Source: Bacteroidota bacterium (GTDB lineage Bacteria; Bacteroidota; Bacteroidia; Bacteroidales; VadinHA17). Taken from it: a DNA stretch of 9,907 bases. Positions within the stretch are counted from its first letter, which is position 1. Every line of letters starts with the position of its first letter. Both the position numbers and the translations under genes were made by a program. Where the stretch lies: positions 1 to 9,907 of the forward strand of contig JAUVHQ010000059.1 in assembly GCA_030593185.1 (NCBI GenBank). The letters run 5' to 3'. Positions 1 through 7,447 of the stretch are shown here, piece after piece. The notes beneath the pieces were generated by a model. The model worked only from the letters and a program-made list of their open reading frames with translations, had not been told where the DNA came from and searched no databases.

Positions 1-131
1 CTTCATTTGTATTCTTTAGTAATTTTCCGGATTTGATCAAAGAGCCATACAGGAGATATCTTGAAAACAGAATCAGGGAGAATTTTGACTTTTCAGGTGT
101 TCCTATTCAAATTTTTTTCAGGAAAAAATAG
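1..131 (+). CDS. der: Ribosome-assembly GTPase Der (EngA), C-terminal end only
   Basis: The reading frame is open from base 3 to the TAG at 129-131 and gives the last 42 residues of a protein. The pattern F-x-N-F-P-D-L, then Y-R-R-Y-L-E-N-R-I-R, then F-x-G-V-P-I-x-I-F-F-R-K-K is the typical end of Der, in its C-terminal KH-like domain. Der is an essential GTPase with two G domains that helps mature the large ribosomal subunit; both G domains lie upstream of the window. The identification rests on this short but very characteristic tail, which matches the family in order and spacing up to the basic C-terminus. It is a housekeeping gene and marks the left side as ordinary chromosome. Confidence 0.88.
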   Translation, partial: SFVFFSNFPDLIKEPYRRYLENRIRENFDFSGVPIQIFFRKK

Positions 132-142
132 TTTTTTTATTG

Positions 143-150
143 TAAATTTG
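143..150 (+). promoter_or_regulatory. Candidate Bacteroidota -7 box upstream of the lipoprotein gene
   Basis: The octamer TAAATTTG matches the Bacteroidota sigma-ABfr -7 consensus TAnnTTTG exactly. It lies 12 bases after the der stop and about 95 bases before the lipoprotein ATG. No clear TTTG -33 box sits at the expected distance of about 19-23 bases; only a TTTTTTC tract is present there. In DNA this AT-rich an octamer of this kind can occur by chance, so this is a candidate only. Confidence 0.35.
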
Positions 151-244
151 TAATGATGAAACATCCATGATAAATGTTATATCACACAAAAGAATGATTA
201 TTCAGGATGTTCCATGTGATCATTAAAAAATTATTAATAACCAC

Positions 245-751
245 ATGAAATCTTTTACTAAAATACTAATCATTCCAACCATTGTGTTATTGAATGGTTT
301 GTCCTGTCAGAAGATTGAATCTCTACCTGAAATCCCCTCAATTTCATTCAAAAGCTTTATACTTAAAGACACAACTGATGCCCTGGGTAATGAAGGGAAA
401 ATAGGTGAATTGACTTTTGATTTTGAAGATGGTGACGGGGATATCGGACTCGCACAACCAGATAGTCTGTCAGCCGATTCTACCAATTTCAACCTGTTTT
501 TTACTATGTTTGATAAAATCGATGGCGAATTCATAGAAGTACCTGAGAATGACCTTGAAGCCCCTCTGAATTACAGGATTCCTTATATTGTAAAGGAAGG
601 CCAGAACAAGGCTCTTAAAGGAGAAATCCAGGTCGATTTTATTTACCTTCTGTTTGAATATGATACTTTTAAATACAGCTTTTTTATAGTTGACCGGGCT
701 TTGCATAAGAGCAATGTTGAAACTACCCCGGAAATTGTAATATTTCAATAA
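245..751 (+). CDS. Probable lipoprotein of unknown function with D-G-D-G-D motif
   Basis: The 168-residue product starts with a short basic n-region and a hydrophobic stretch (residues about 3-18), then L-S-C-Q with Cys21 as the likely lipidated residue. The -3 position is Gly rather than Leu/Val/Ile, so the lipobox is imperfect, though Bacteroidota lipoboxes are relaxed. Past the cysteine the chain looks beta-rich. Residues 58-69 read F-D-F-E-D-G-D-G-D-I-G-L, an alternating-aspartate loop resembling calcium-binding loops. Small lipoproteins with an F-x-D-G-D-G-D-I-G-L segment are, as far as I recall, widespread in Bacteroidota without an assigned role. The ATG at 245 is chosen because it places the signal peptide at the very N-terminus; no Shine-Dalgarno is visible, which is normal for the phylum. 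It follows der by 113 bases on the same strand and converges on the phosphatase gene, with 10 bases between stops. Function is not known. Confidence 0.8.
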   Translation: MKSFTKILIIPTIVLLNGLSCQKIESLPEIPSISFKSFILKDTTDALGNEGKIGELTFDFEDGDGDIGLAQPDSLSADSTNFNLFFTMFDKIDGEFIEVPENDLEAPLNYRIPYIVKEGQNKALKGEIQVDFIYLLFEYDTFKYSFFIVDRALHKSNVETTPEIVIFQ

Positions 752-754
752 TTT

Positions 755-773
755 ATTCGGATCAAATCCGGAT
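755..773. terminator. Small hairpin between two convergent genes, weak terminator candidate
   Basis: CGGAT-CAA-ATCCG (758-770) is a perfect 5-bp stem with a 3-base loop. Read as plus-strand RNA it extends to 8 bp (755-773) with one G-U pair. It sits where the lipoprotein and phosphatase genes converge and overlaps the phosphatase stop codon. No T-tract follows on the plus strand, so it is not a standard intrinsic terminator. Its location is the main argument for it. Confidence 0.25.
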
Positions 774-3700
774 TCCCATGAACAGAACATCGTCAACTTG
801 CCACATATCACTTTTCCAAAGTTCAAAGTTATTCTTAATGTACTCATACTGTTCAGACATAGGTTTTTTATTGATACTATCCAGCATATTCTTAAGTCTT
901 ACCATTTTAAATTTCTTACCCAGTGGTCCCCCAAATTGATCAGGATAACCATCAGTAAACAAATAAATAGTATCACCTTTTGATAATTGGTACTCCTGAT
1001 TGTCAAATGTCTTTTCCTCGAGAATTTCACCACCTATTGAGCTTCTGTTTCCCCTGATATAGTATTGCTCACCTTTCATATATAGAATTACGGGGCGCAT
1101 TGCAGAAGAAAAACGCAGATAATTAGTTTTCAGGTTAATTTCACAAACTATCATATCCATACCATCCTGTGATCCTTCAGAATCAATGTTCTGGGTAAGA
1201 GTGTAAGTAATCTCCTTATCAAGCAGATGCATGATCTGTGATGGAGAATCTACTTCATCACGGTTTACAATATCTTTTATAAGTGTTGACCCGATCATTG
1301 ACATAAATGCCCCCGGTACGCCATGACCTGTGGAATCTGCACAGACAATAATTACTCTGTCATCATCCGTTTTATTGAACCAGTAAAAATCACCACTTAC
1401 AATATCCCTTGGTTTGTAATACATAAACCAACCTGGAAAATTACCCTCTAACAACTTTACTGTGGGCAGTATACTGGATTGTATCCGTTGAGCATAATTT
1501 ATACTATCTGTGATTTCCCTGTTTTTTTCTTCAATCTCATCCTTCTGCTCAACCACCTCCTTGGTACGTTCATCAAGGCTTTTCTCAAGAAATGCCTGAA
1601 GTCTTTTTTGATTACGCTCGCGTATTTTTATAATAGCGGTCATTGCAAACACTAAAAATGTAACTGTAGAAAGAATAAACCACCATGTTTTCCAGAAAGG
1701 TTTCTTAATTACAAACTGAAAGGACAATGGTGTTTCAGTAGTTTGACCCTCTGAATTAAATGACCGTAGTTTAAAAGTATAATTGCCGTCTTCAATCCTT
1801 GGATAAGACACATAAGAAGCTATAACCCTGTCAGTCCAGTCATGATCATAATTTTCTAATTTATGCTGATATGTTACTTTCTCCGGATTCCTAAAGCTTA
1901 TTCCGATAAAATCTATATTAATCTTGTATTTGTTATATGGTAATACAATTTTTTCATTCCAGTCCATTTCCCTGTCATTAAACTTAACTGAATAAAGATT
2001 GTTTACAGGCGGGCTGAGGCTTTTATGGTCATCTTCAGAATTATATTTTATCAAACCATTATTGGTGCCAAAAAGTACAGCTCCGGAAGGGTCATAAAGA
2101 ATTGAATTTAAATTGCAACCGGCTACAATACCAATTTCCTGTCCGTAGGTATTAATATCCAGATTGTCGGCTGATATTTTACTGAATCCTTTCCTGTGAC
2201 CTACCCAAATATTATTCTCATCATCACAAAGAATACTATAGCAATAATTTGATTTAAGTCCGTTCGCAACCCTTATATTATATATTGAGTCATTTGCAAA
2301 ATAAAAAACTCCGCTACCATAAGTTGCAGCCCAAAAATAGTTGTTTTGATCAAGTACGATTGAATTAAATTCATTTCTCCCGTAACTACCTATCTCCCTA
2401 CCACTTCTAATTTGTCCTTCCTTTGATATAAAATAAAGCTGTCTGCTGATTGTTGATATCCACGCACTTCCTTCTTTATTTAGAAATATATGATTTATTG
2501 AATTATGAGGCAGTCCATGACTGGTAGTAAAGTGCTGCTTTTGGATTCCTTCTGAAAAAAGGAAAACACCATATCTTGTAGCTATCCAGGTATTGTCTCC
2601 GTATCCTGTAATATAATTAATCGAATTCTCAAGGTCATTTCCGGAGTAAAAGATCCTGCGTATACTTCCGGTTTTGTTATCCCTCAGGTATATACCATTA
2701 TTACTGGTCCCTATCCAAATGCCCCCTTTGTAATCAATAAACAAAGCTGTAATCTTATCATTACTGAAGTATTTTGATGAAGGGAAAAATTCTTCTACCC
2801 TGCCATTATAAGTTTTTAAAACACCTTTATCAGTACTAAGCCAATACGATCCCTGAAACTGATCAATTGAAGTTATATTATTGCCATACTTACTTTTATC
2901 AAATTCGTAAAAAGTAAACGCCTCATTCACCAATCTTGCAATCCCGTTTCCATATGTGCCAATCCAGATGCTACCTTCTTTATCCTGAAAAATATTTTTT
3001 ACATCATTACTAATCATACCATTCAAGGTGTTGTAAGTCTGTTTATTAACAAAATCCTTCCGGTCATATGAATAAACCAGCTTTACCACACCATCCCTGA
3101 AGGTACTTATCCATATATTGCCTTCATTATCTTCAAAAAGTGATTGAATGCTAAGTCCGTCAAGACCAAAAGAAGCATTTGCTTTTGTTACCGAGAAAGA
3201 TCCGGGATCTTTTGCATTCAGCATAATAATATATAGACCCTGGTATTCAGTAGCAATCCAGATTTTTGTATTGTCCCGGCTTTTTATAATTGATTGAATT
3301 TTCGTTGCAGGGATTTGTTCAACAATTGAAGAGAACGAGAGGAAGACAGTATCTTTTTCAAGCAAGCGATAAATTTTCAATCCATTATTTGTACCAATAA
3401 GAAAAATATCTTTACTTAACTGCTCAATTGAATAAACCAGTTTATCTTCAATTTTTAGTCGTTTTGTTTGAATCTGGTCAGAAGCATCAATTCGCAAAAT
3501 ACCATTACTCTGCGTAGCAATATACAACAGGCTGTCATCTGATTCAACTATATCATTGATCCTGTTTTTTTGTCTCTCCTCAATACTAACCGGAATAAAA
3601 TCCGAACCATCATAAACAGTAAGACTTCCATCAATATGACCGAACCAGAGATTCCCCCGCCGGTCCTTATAACTTGAAACAACAGAACTCCTGGCAAGAC

Positions 3701-3938
3701 TATCAGCGAGTAAATCTTCACGGAATTCAAATCCATCAAACCGGCATAAACCTGCTCCGGTTCCAATCCATAAATAACCGTTATTATCCTGGTTTATTGT
3801 ATAAATATAACGATCACAAATTCCCTCTTCTAAACCAAATTCATTAAAGTTGTATGTCTGTGAACCAACTCTGCCTGAAAACGATACTAACAAACAGACA
3901 AAAAGGAGCTTTGAGAATAAATTTAAAAAATTATTCAT
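762..3938 (-). CDS. Periplasmic propeller sensor fused to cytoplasmic SpoIIE-type PP2C phosphatase
   Basis: This 1058-residue protein is built as a transmembrane sensor with phosphatase output. A signal peptide (residues 1 to about 27) precedes fourteen propeller repeats (about 40-640) with the reg_prop signature, for example D-N-N-G-Y-L-W-I-G-T and D-K-E-G-S-I-W-I-G-T. Fourteen repeats suit two seven-bladed propellers, as in hybrid two-component sensors. A Y_Y_Y domain (about 645-745) comes next, then one membrane span starting W752-W753 and ending near 772, and a charged coiled coil to about 820. The rest is a SpoIIE/RsbU-type PP2C domain. Its metal-site motifs are present: G-D-F-Y-W with D850, A-D-S-T-G-H-G-V-P-G-A with D868, T-D-G with D996, and D1049-D1050. 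It should therefore remove phosphate from Ser/Thr, classically of an anti-sigma-factor antagonist. No histidine kinase, receiver or HTH domain is visible. The gene starts 17 bases after the 326-residue protein's stop, so the two are probably cotranscribed. The ligand is unknown. Confidence 0.93.
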   Translation of the reverse strand: MNNFLNLFSKLLFVCLLVSFSGRVGSQTYNFNEFGLEEGICDRYIYTINQDNNGYLWIGTGAGLCRFDGFEFREDLLADSLARSSVVSSYKDRRGNLWFGHIDGSLTVYDGSDFIPVSIEERQKNRINDIVESDDSLLYIATQSNGILRIDASDQIQTKRLKIEDKLVYSIEQLSKDIFLIGTNNGLKIYRLLEKDTVFLSFSSIVEQIPATKIQSIIKSRDNTKIWIATEYQGLYIIMLNAKDPGSFSVTKANASFGLDGLSIQSLFEDNEGNIWISTFRDGVVKLVYSYDRKDFVNKQTYNTLNGMISNDVKNIFQDKEGSIWIGTYGNGIARLVNEAFTFYEFDKSKYGNNITSIDQFQGSYWLSTDKGVLKTYNGRVEEFFPSSKYFSNDKITALFIDYKGGIWIGTSNNGIYLRDNKTGSIRRIFYSGNDLENSINYITGYGDNTWIATRYGVFLFSEGIQKQHFTTSHGLPHNSINHIFLNKEGSAWISTISRQLYFISKEGQIRSGREIGSYGRNEFNSIVLDQNNYFWAATYGSGVFYFANDSIYNIRVANGLKSNYCYSILCDDENNIWVGHRKGFSKISADNLDINTYGQEIGIVAGCNLNSILYDPSGAVLFGTNNGLIKYNSEDDHKSLSPPVNNLYSVKFNDREMDWNEKIVLPYNKYKINIDFIGISFRNPEKVTYQHKLENYDHDWTDRVIASYVSYPRIEDGNYTFKLRSFNSEGQTTETPLSFQFVIKKPFWKTWWFILSTVTFLVFAMTAIIKIRERNQKRLQAFLEKSLDERTKEVVEQKDEIEEKNREITDSINYAQRIQSSILPTVKLLEGNFPGWFMYYKPRDIVSGDFYWFNKTDDDRVIIVCADSTGHGVPGAFMSMIGSTLIKDIVNRDEVDSPSQIMHLLDKEITYTLTQNIDSEGSQDGMDMIVCEINLKTNYLRFSSAMRPVILYMKGEQYYIRGNRSSIGGEILEEKTFDNQEYQLSKGDTIYLFTDGYPDQFGGPLGKKFKMVRLKNMLDSINKKPMSEQYEYIKNNFELWKSDMWQVDDVLFMGIRI

Positions 3939-3955
3939 GTTGTATCCCGTTTCGG

Positions 3956-4936
3956 CTATTTTTCAATTTTACGTACTTTAATGTCGTATTTGTATTTTGG
4001 CACACCACCAATCGGGATGGTAAAGAATTTCAGTAGTTCACCATACTGGTTCCTTACTGATATTACAACATTATTATTCCTAACAATGAAAGGGGTCCTT
4101 TGCTTAATAAACTGAAAATCAAGAGACATGCCAATTTCTTCATCCATAATATTGAATTCTTCTTCTGCCCACTTATCCTCTCCTGATACATTAACTGTCT
4201 GTCCTTTTCTGACTACTGAAACAATTCTAATCCACCCATCACTATCCCAGTCAAAATTCTCTTGCTTTACAGATATACAATCATCATCAATAAAGGGATA
4301 TATATGTGATATGTTATCGGCTGTATTCCACATTCTGAATGAGTATTCATAGGTAAATGCATTAGCTCCTTCAACATCAATATTTTCATCAAAAGAAGTA
4401 CTTAGAAAATACCTGTATAAGTTCCCATCATCACCACTTTTTCCTTCGCATATTATCTTAAAGATATGTCCCTGATATCTTTGAGTATATTCTCCTTCAG
4501 AGGGATTAAACGGTCCAAAAGTATACCAATTATTATCATAGTAGTTATCTTCTCCGAATGTTTTTGTTGCAAGCAGAGTGCCACTCCTGTAATTTCCTGA
4601 AGGTTGTGTTTCCCGGGCATCAGGATCAGAGTAAGCCCATTTTCCCCCATAAATTGAATATTCCATCTCCGTATCCCAAAAACCGTTAATTTCGTCAATT
4701 TCACCTCCAATATCCGGATCAAAAACACGAATATATACAGGTTCGGTAAACTCTTCGGGAATTACAAAAAAGAATGTCTGGCTAAAATCATCATCCCCCC
4801 ACGAAGTCTCTCTTTTCCCTCCACCTCCAAATGTCATAAGGTAAGGTATGTTCTCATCACGTGCCGGGACTGGCTGTCCCTCTAAATCCGGCATCAATAA
4901 TCCCAAAAAAACTAAAATTAAATAAACTATCTTCAT
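3956..4936 (-). CDS. Secreted beta-rich protein of unknown function
   Basis: The 326-residue product begins with a clear signal peptide (residues 1 to about 20, hydrophobic core L-I-L-V-F-L-G-L-L) and no lipobox, so it is exported to the periplasm or beyond. The mature part is acidic and rich in aromatic residues, alternating in a way that suggests beta-strands. Landmarks are T-F-G-G-G-G-K (35-41), S-W-G-D-D-D-F (45-51), P-V-Y-I-R-V-F-D-P-D-I-G-G (66-78) and D-W-D-S-D-G-W (229-235). The last has the D-x-D-x-D-G spacing of calcium-binding loops. Only two cysteines (163 and 220) are seen. I do not recognise a named family, and no catalytic motif stands out. It is the first gene of a likely two-gene unit with the propeller-phosphatase, and a candidate promoter lies about 75 bases upstream. 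A role as ligand-binding or accessory protein for that sensor is possible but is inference from adjacency. The ATG at 4936 fits the signal peptide start. Confidence 0.82.
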   Translation of the reverse strand: MKIVYLILVFLGLLMPDLEGQPVPARDENIPYLMTFGGGGKRETSWGDDDFSQTFFFVIPEEFTEPVYIRVFDPDIGGEIDEINGFWDTEMEYSIYGGKWAYSDPDARETQPSGNYRSGTLLATKTFGEDNYYDNNWYTFGPFNPSEGEYTQRYQGHIFKIICEGKSGDDGNLYRYFLSTSFDENIDVEGANAFTYEYSFRMWNTADNISHIYPFIDDDCISVKQENFDWDSDGWIRIVSVVRKGQTVNVSGEDKWAEEEFNIMDEEIGMSLDFQFIKQRTPFIVRNNNVVISVRNQYGELLKFFTIPIGGVPKYKYDIKVRKIEK

Positions 4937-5011
4937 CGCAAATCTTTAATAATCATACGCTCTTAACCACTAAAATAATGCCAATTCTTATAAGTAATTC
5001 AAATTAAATGA

Positions 5012-5019
5012 CAAAAATA
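5012..5019 (-). promoter_or_regulatory. Candidate Bacteroidota -7 box for the unknown-protein/phosphatase unit
   Basis: Read on the minus strand the octamer is TATTTTTG, an exact match to TAnnTTTG. It lies about 75 bases upstream of the ATG at 4936 in the only sizeable gap of the minus-strand cluster, which would give a 5' leader of roughly 65-70 bases. The upstream region is an A/T tract with alternating TA (about 5025-5040) and has no clear TTTG -33 box. Its placement in this gap makes it more credible than the sequence match alone. Confidence 0.45.
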
Positions 5020-5043
5020 GGCAATAAATATATATATAAATAA

Positions 5044-5065
5044 AAAATGTGTAATGACTCATTTT
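5044..5065 (-). terminator. Weak A/T-rich hairpin after the PD40/PKD gene
   Basis: On the minus strand AAAATG (5065-5060) can pair with CATTTT (5049-5044) across a 10-base loop, followed by a T-rich run ending in alternating TA. It begins 27 bases after the stop of the PD40/PKD gene. The stem has a single G-C pair, so it is thermodynamically poor. If transcription does end here, the minus-strand cluster splits into two units; readthrough is equally possible. Confidence 0.2.
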
Positions 5066-5092
5066 CTTCAATTCCTGTTATTATTCCCAGAC

Positions 5093-6526
5093 TTAAATGG
5101 GTGGTTTTTCCAGGACAACAATATTCTTGCATCCACATTCCGTTCTTGTTTGTCCATCCTTATCAGGCGTACTTACTACCTTTAGTTGAACACTATAGAT
5201 CCCAGGGGCAAGAAACAGGTTACTTACTATAGAAGATACACCTACATTACCATCATTAAAATTCCATTGATATTCAGCAATTTCAAAACTGGTGAAACTC
5301 GTTTCAGATCCGTCAAATTCCACTTCGTCACCTACATAGCAAGTGTCTAATGAGTTAAACATTACCTGTTCAACTTTATCAACTTTAATCGGATATGCTG
5401 CTTCGTTATATTTCACTTCTCTGGTAAGTGAATCAATAACATTCAATTGTATCATATATACTCCCGGATTTTCATAACAATGCTCAACCTTTATTCCCCG
5501 TTTCTTTGTTCCATCTCCCAAGTCCCATTCGTAAACAAATGGTAAAGTATCGAGCCTTGCTGCTCCTTCTTCAGTTATCTCATAACAATAACTAATTTTC
5601 TCTATCAACTGACAATCAGGATACCTGGGTATCATTGAAATAAATCTAAAAATATCATCCGTACGCCCCCTGTTTGACGAGAAGAAACCGGTCTCAAATA
5701 AACCGTCAGCAACATATGCAAAATCATCCGACGGAGAATTAAAAGGGGCAGCTAATTGAACAGGTTTTATCCATTTACCATTAACAAACTGTGAATAATA
5801 AATGTCTAAACCACCCATTGAAGATTTTCGGTCAGATGCAAAATATATCCTTCCGCTCTCATGTACAAAAGGATACATTTCAGAAATATCACTGTTTACT
5901 CCCGAACCAAGATTCACGGGGGTAGTCCATTCTCCATTTTCTTTTAATGAATAATAAATGTCTGATTTACCATAGCCACCAGGCATGTTTGATGCAAAAA
6001 ACAATTGATTGCCATCCCTGCTAATAGTTGGATGAGCTATATTATAGTCAGGATTATTGTACTTAAATGGTTTGATAACAGACCATTTCTCCCCGGACCG
6101 ACTCGCGGTATAAATACCAAAATTATTCTGGCTGTCTGCCTTCCTGTTTTTCTTGTCTACGATATAGTTACGTGTAAAGTAAATTAAGGTTTCTTCCTTA
6201 TTCAAGCATACGGGACCTTCGTGGAAAACAGAAGATATATTTTCTGACATCAGTATCGGTCTGCCCCATTTCAAACTGTCTTTTTGTTTAACATAATATA
6301 TATCCAGCAGGCGCTCGTTATCAACTGTAGTATAATTAACCAATGCTTTCCTTTTCCGGTTTGAACAGAAAATGATCCCGTTCTCATAAATCACCGGGGC
6401 AAAATCGTCGAATATTCCTGAATTAAAAGGAAGCAGTTCAATTTTATAGTTTTCCTGTGATTGTACCGGCAGGGCAAACCCAATGATAAAAACTATTACA
6501 GTAATATTTTTAATTAAACTACTCAT
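5093..6526 (-). CDS. Secreted PD40 propeller and PKD-domain protein, PorE-like without OmpA domain
   Basis: The 477-residue product has a signal peptide (1 to about 24, ending V-Q-S-Q). Five PD40/TolB-type beta-propeller repeats follow at about 40-56, 101-119, 164-193, 216-245 and 267-294; good examples are G-N-Q-L-F-F-A-S-N with S-D-I-Y-Y-S and G-R-I-Y-F-A-S-D-R with L-D-I-Y-Y-S. Two PKD-like domains come next: about 313-383 (W-D-L-G-D-G-T, then Y-E-N-P-G-V-Y) and about 395-472 (W-N-F-N-D-G, then A-P-G-I-Y). PD40 proteins next to PorP in Bacteroidota often carry an OmpA-like peptidoglycan-binding C-terminus, as in the T9SS protein PorE. Here the chain stops after the second PKD domain, and no OmpA-like coding follows in the downstream gap. 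There is no lipobox either, so it is probably soluble in the periplasm or held by partners. The ATG lies 3 bases after the PorP/SprF stop, pointing to cotranscription and coupled translation. A structural or chaperone role for the neighbouring adhesin is inferred. Confidence 0.87.
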   Translation of the reverse strand: MSSLIKNITVIVFIIGFALPVQSQENYKIELLPFNSGIFDDFAPVIYENGIIFCSNRKRKALVNYTTVDNERLLDIYYVKQKDSLKWGRPILMSENISSVFHEGPVCLNKEETLIYFTRNYIVDKKNRKADSQNNFGIYTASRSGEKWSVIKPFKYNNPDYNIAHPTISRDGNQLFFASNMPGGYGKSDIYYSLKENGEWTTPVNLGSGVNSDISEMYPFVHESGRIYFASDRKSSMGGLDIYYSQFVNGKWIKPVQLAAPFNSPSDDFAYVADGLFETGFFSSNRGRTDDIFRFISMIPRYPDCQLIEKISYCYEITEEGAARLDTLPFVYEWDLGDGTKKRGIKVEHCYENPGVYMIQLNVIDSLTREVKYNEAAYPIKVDKVEQVMFNSLDTCYVGDEVEFDGSETSFTSFEIAEYQWNFNDGNVGVSSIVSNLFLAPGIYSVQLKVVSTPDKDGQTRTECGCKNIVVLEKPPI

Positions 6527-6529
6527 CTC

Positions 6530-7447
6530 CTAGAAATATCTCGGATTGTTAGCATTTACTCTATACCCGAATTCGTACCTTACAACAATTTCATGTGTTC
6601 CATTATTAAATGTATTCAGGTCTCCTGTATTATAATCATATGAATAACCTATCTTAAACTGGCTATTAACCTGAAGTTCAACAATGCCTACAAGAGTATT
6701 ATCATCAATCCTCCAGGATCCTCCCAGCCATAAGAAATCCATAATAATAAAATTCCCGTTCAGATCAACTTGTAATGGGGATACCTGGCTATACTTTATC
6801 AGGAACGAAGGTTTGAACAAAAATTCCTTGCTAAACTGTATCAGCACACCTGTGGTAATGAGGAAATTGTATTGTTTGAAGTCGTGGTAAATCTCATAAC
6901 TGTTCCTTGAACTTCTCTCTCTGTAATTTAGCAACTGTGGTACTGATACTCCAAAAAACATTTTGTCATAATAATAATAAAAACCAACACCAAAATTAGG
7001 TAAAGTATAACTTGATAAACCGCTGGTAAAAACAGGGTCTGCTTCTACTGTCCGGATACCACTGTAATCTGCATTTGTAATATGTACTCCTCCTTTTAAC
7101 CCGAATGATAACCGACCTGTTCCGGTATGAATGTGATAGGCATAGTTAGCAAAAACACCTGTTGTATTTTTTACACCAATGCTTTCGTTAAAAACCAGTA
7201 GACCAATTGCAACCTTGTCGTTTTTCAAAGGTGTATGTGCACTAAAGGTGGCTATTTCAGGGGCTCCTTCGATACCTACCCATTGTTTCCGGTAAGATGA
7301 AGAAAGGGTAAAAGTTCCCCGGCTTCCTGTATAACCTGGATTCAACATCATCCCGTTCATCATGTATTGCGAGTAAATGGGATAGAACTGTGAGAAAGAA
7401 CTCACAGAAGTTAATAAGAAAAACGATATGGCTGCCAGATATTTCAT
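6530..7447 (-). CDS. PorP/SprF family type IX secretion outer-membrane protein
   Basis: This 305-residue protein has the family hallmarks: a signal peptide ending S-F-S-Q at about residue 20, then P-I-Y-S-Q-Y-M-M-N and L-N-P-G-Y-T-G-S-R-G (about 23-44), and R-K-Q-W-V-G-I-E-G-A-P shortly after. The rest is alternating beta-strands with many aromatic and glycine residues, ending V-R-Y-E-F-G-Y-R-V and a terminal Phe, as expected of an outer-membrane beta-barrel. PorP/SprF proteins work with the T9SS. SprF of Flavobacterium johnsoniae is needed to export the adhesin SprB, and such genes commonly sit directly downstream of adhesins carrying type B sorting domains. That is the layout here: the ATG follows the adhesin TAG with no spacer, suggesting translational coupling. 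It is probably the dedicated partner of that adhesin rather than the core PorP of the secretion machine, because no other core T9SS genes are in view. Confidence 0.93.
   Translation of the reverse strand: MKYLAAISFFLLTSVSSFSQFYPIYSQYMMNGMMLNPGYTGSRGTFTLSSSYRKQWVGIEGAPEIATFSAHTPLKNDKVAIGLLVFNESIGVKNTTGVFANYAYHIHTGTGRLSFGLKGGVHITNADYSGIRTVEADPVFTSGLSSYTLPNFGVGFYYYYDKMFFGVSVPQLLNYRERSSRNSYEIYHDFKQYNFLITTGVLIQFSKEFLFKPSFLIKYSQVSPLQVDLNGNFIIMDFLWLGGSWRIDDNTLVGIVELQVNSQFKIGYSYDYNTGDLNTFNNGTHEIVVRYEFGYRVNANNPRYF

Noticed and set aside
159..211. Inverted repeat AACATCC ... GGATGTT in the leader before the lipoprotein gene.
   Set aside because: It is only 7 bp with a loop of nearly 40 bases in AT-rich DNA, and has no supporting structure or known RNA motif.
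470..847. Minus-strand open frame spanning the lipoprotein gene and the end of the phosphatase gene.
   Set aside because: It overlaps two well-supported genes in another frame, and its translation has no signal, domain or plausible composition.
5025..5042. Alternating TA tract in the gap between the PD40/PKD gene and the unknown-protein gene.
   Set aside because: Short AT-rich low-complexity sequence is ordinary in a Bacteroidota promoter gap. It is not a satellite, origin or mobile-element end.
5047..5232. Plus-strand open frame of about 61 codons covering the end of the PD40/PKD gene.
   Set aside because: It is mostly antisense to a PKD domain with clear coding character and shows no recognisable protein features.
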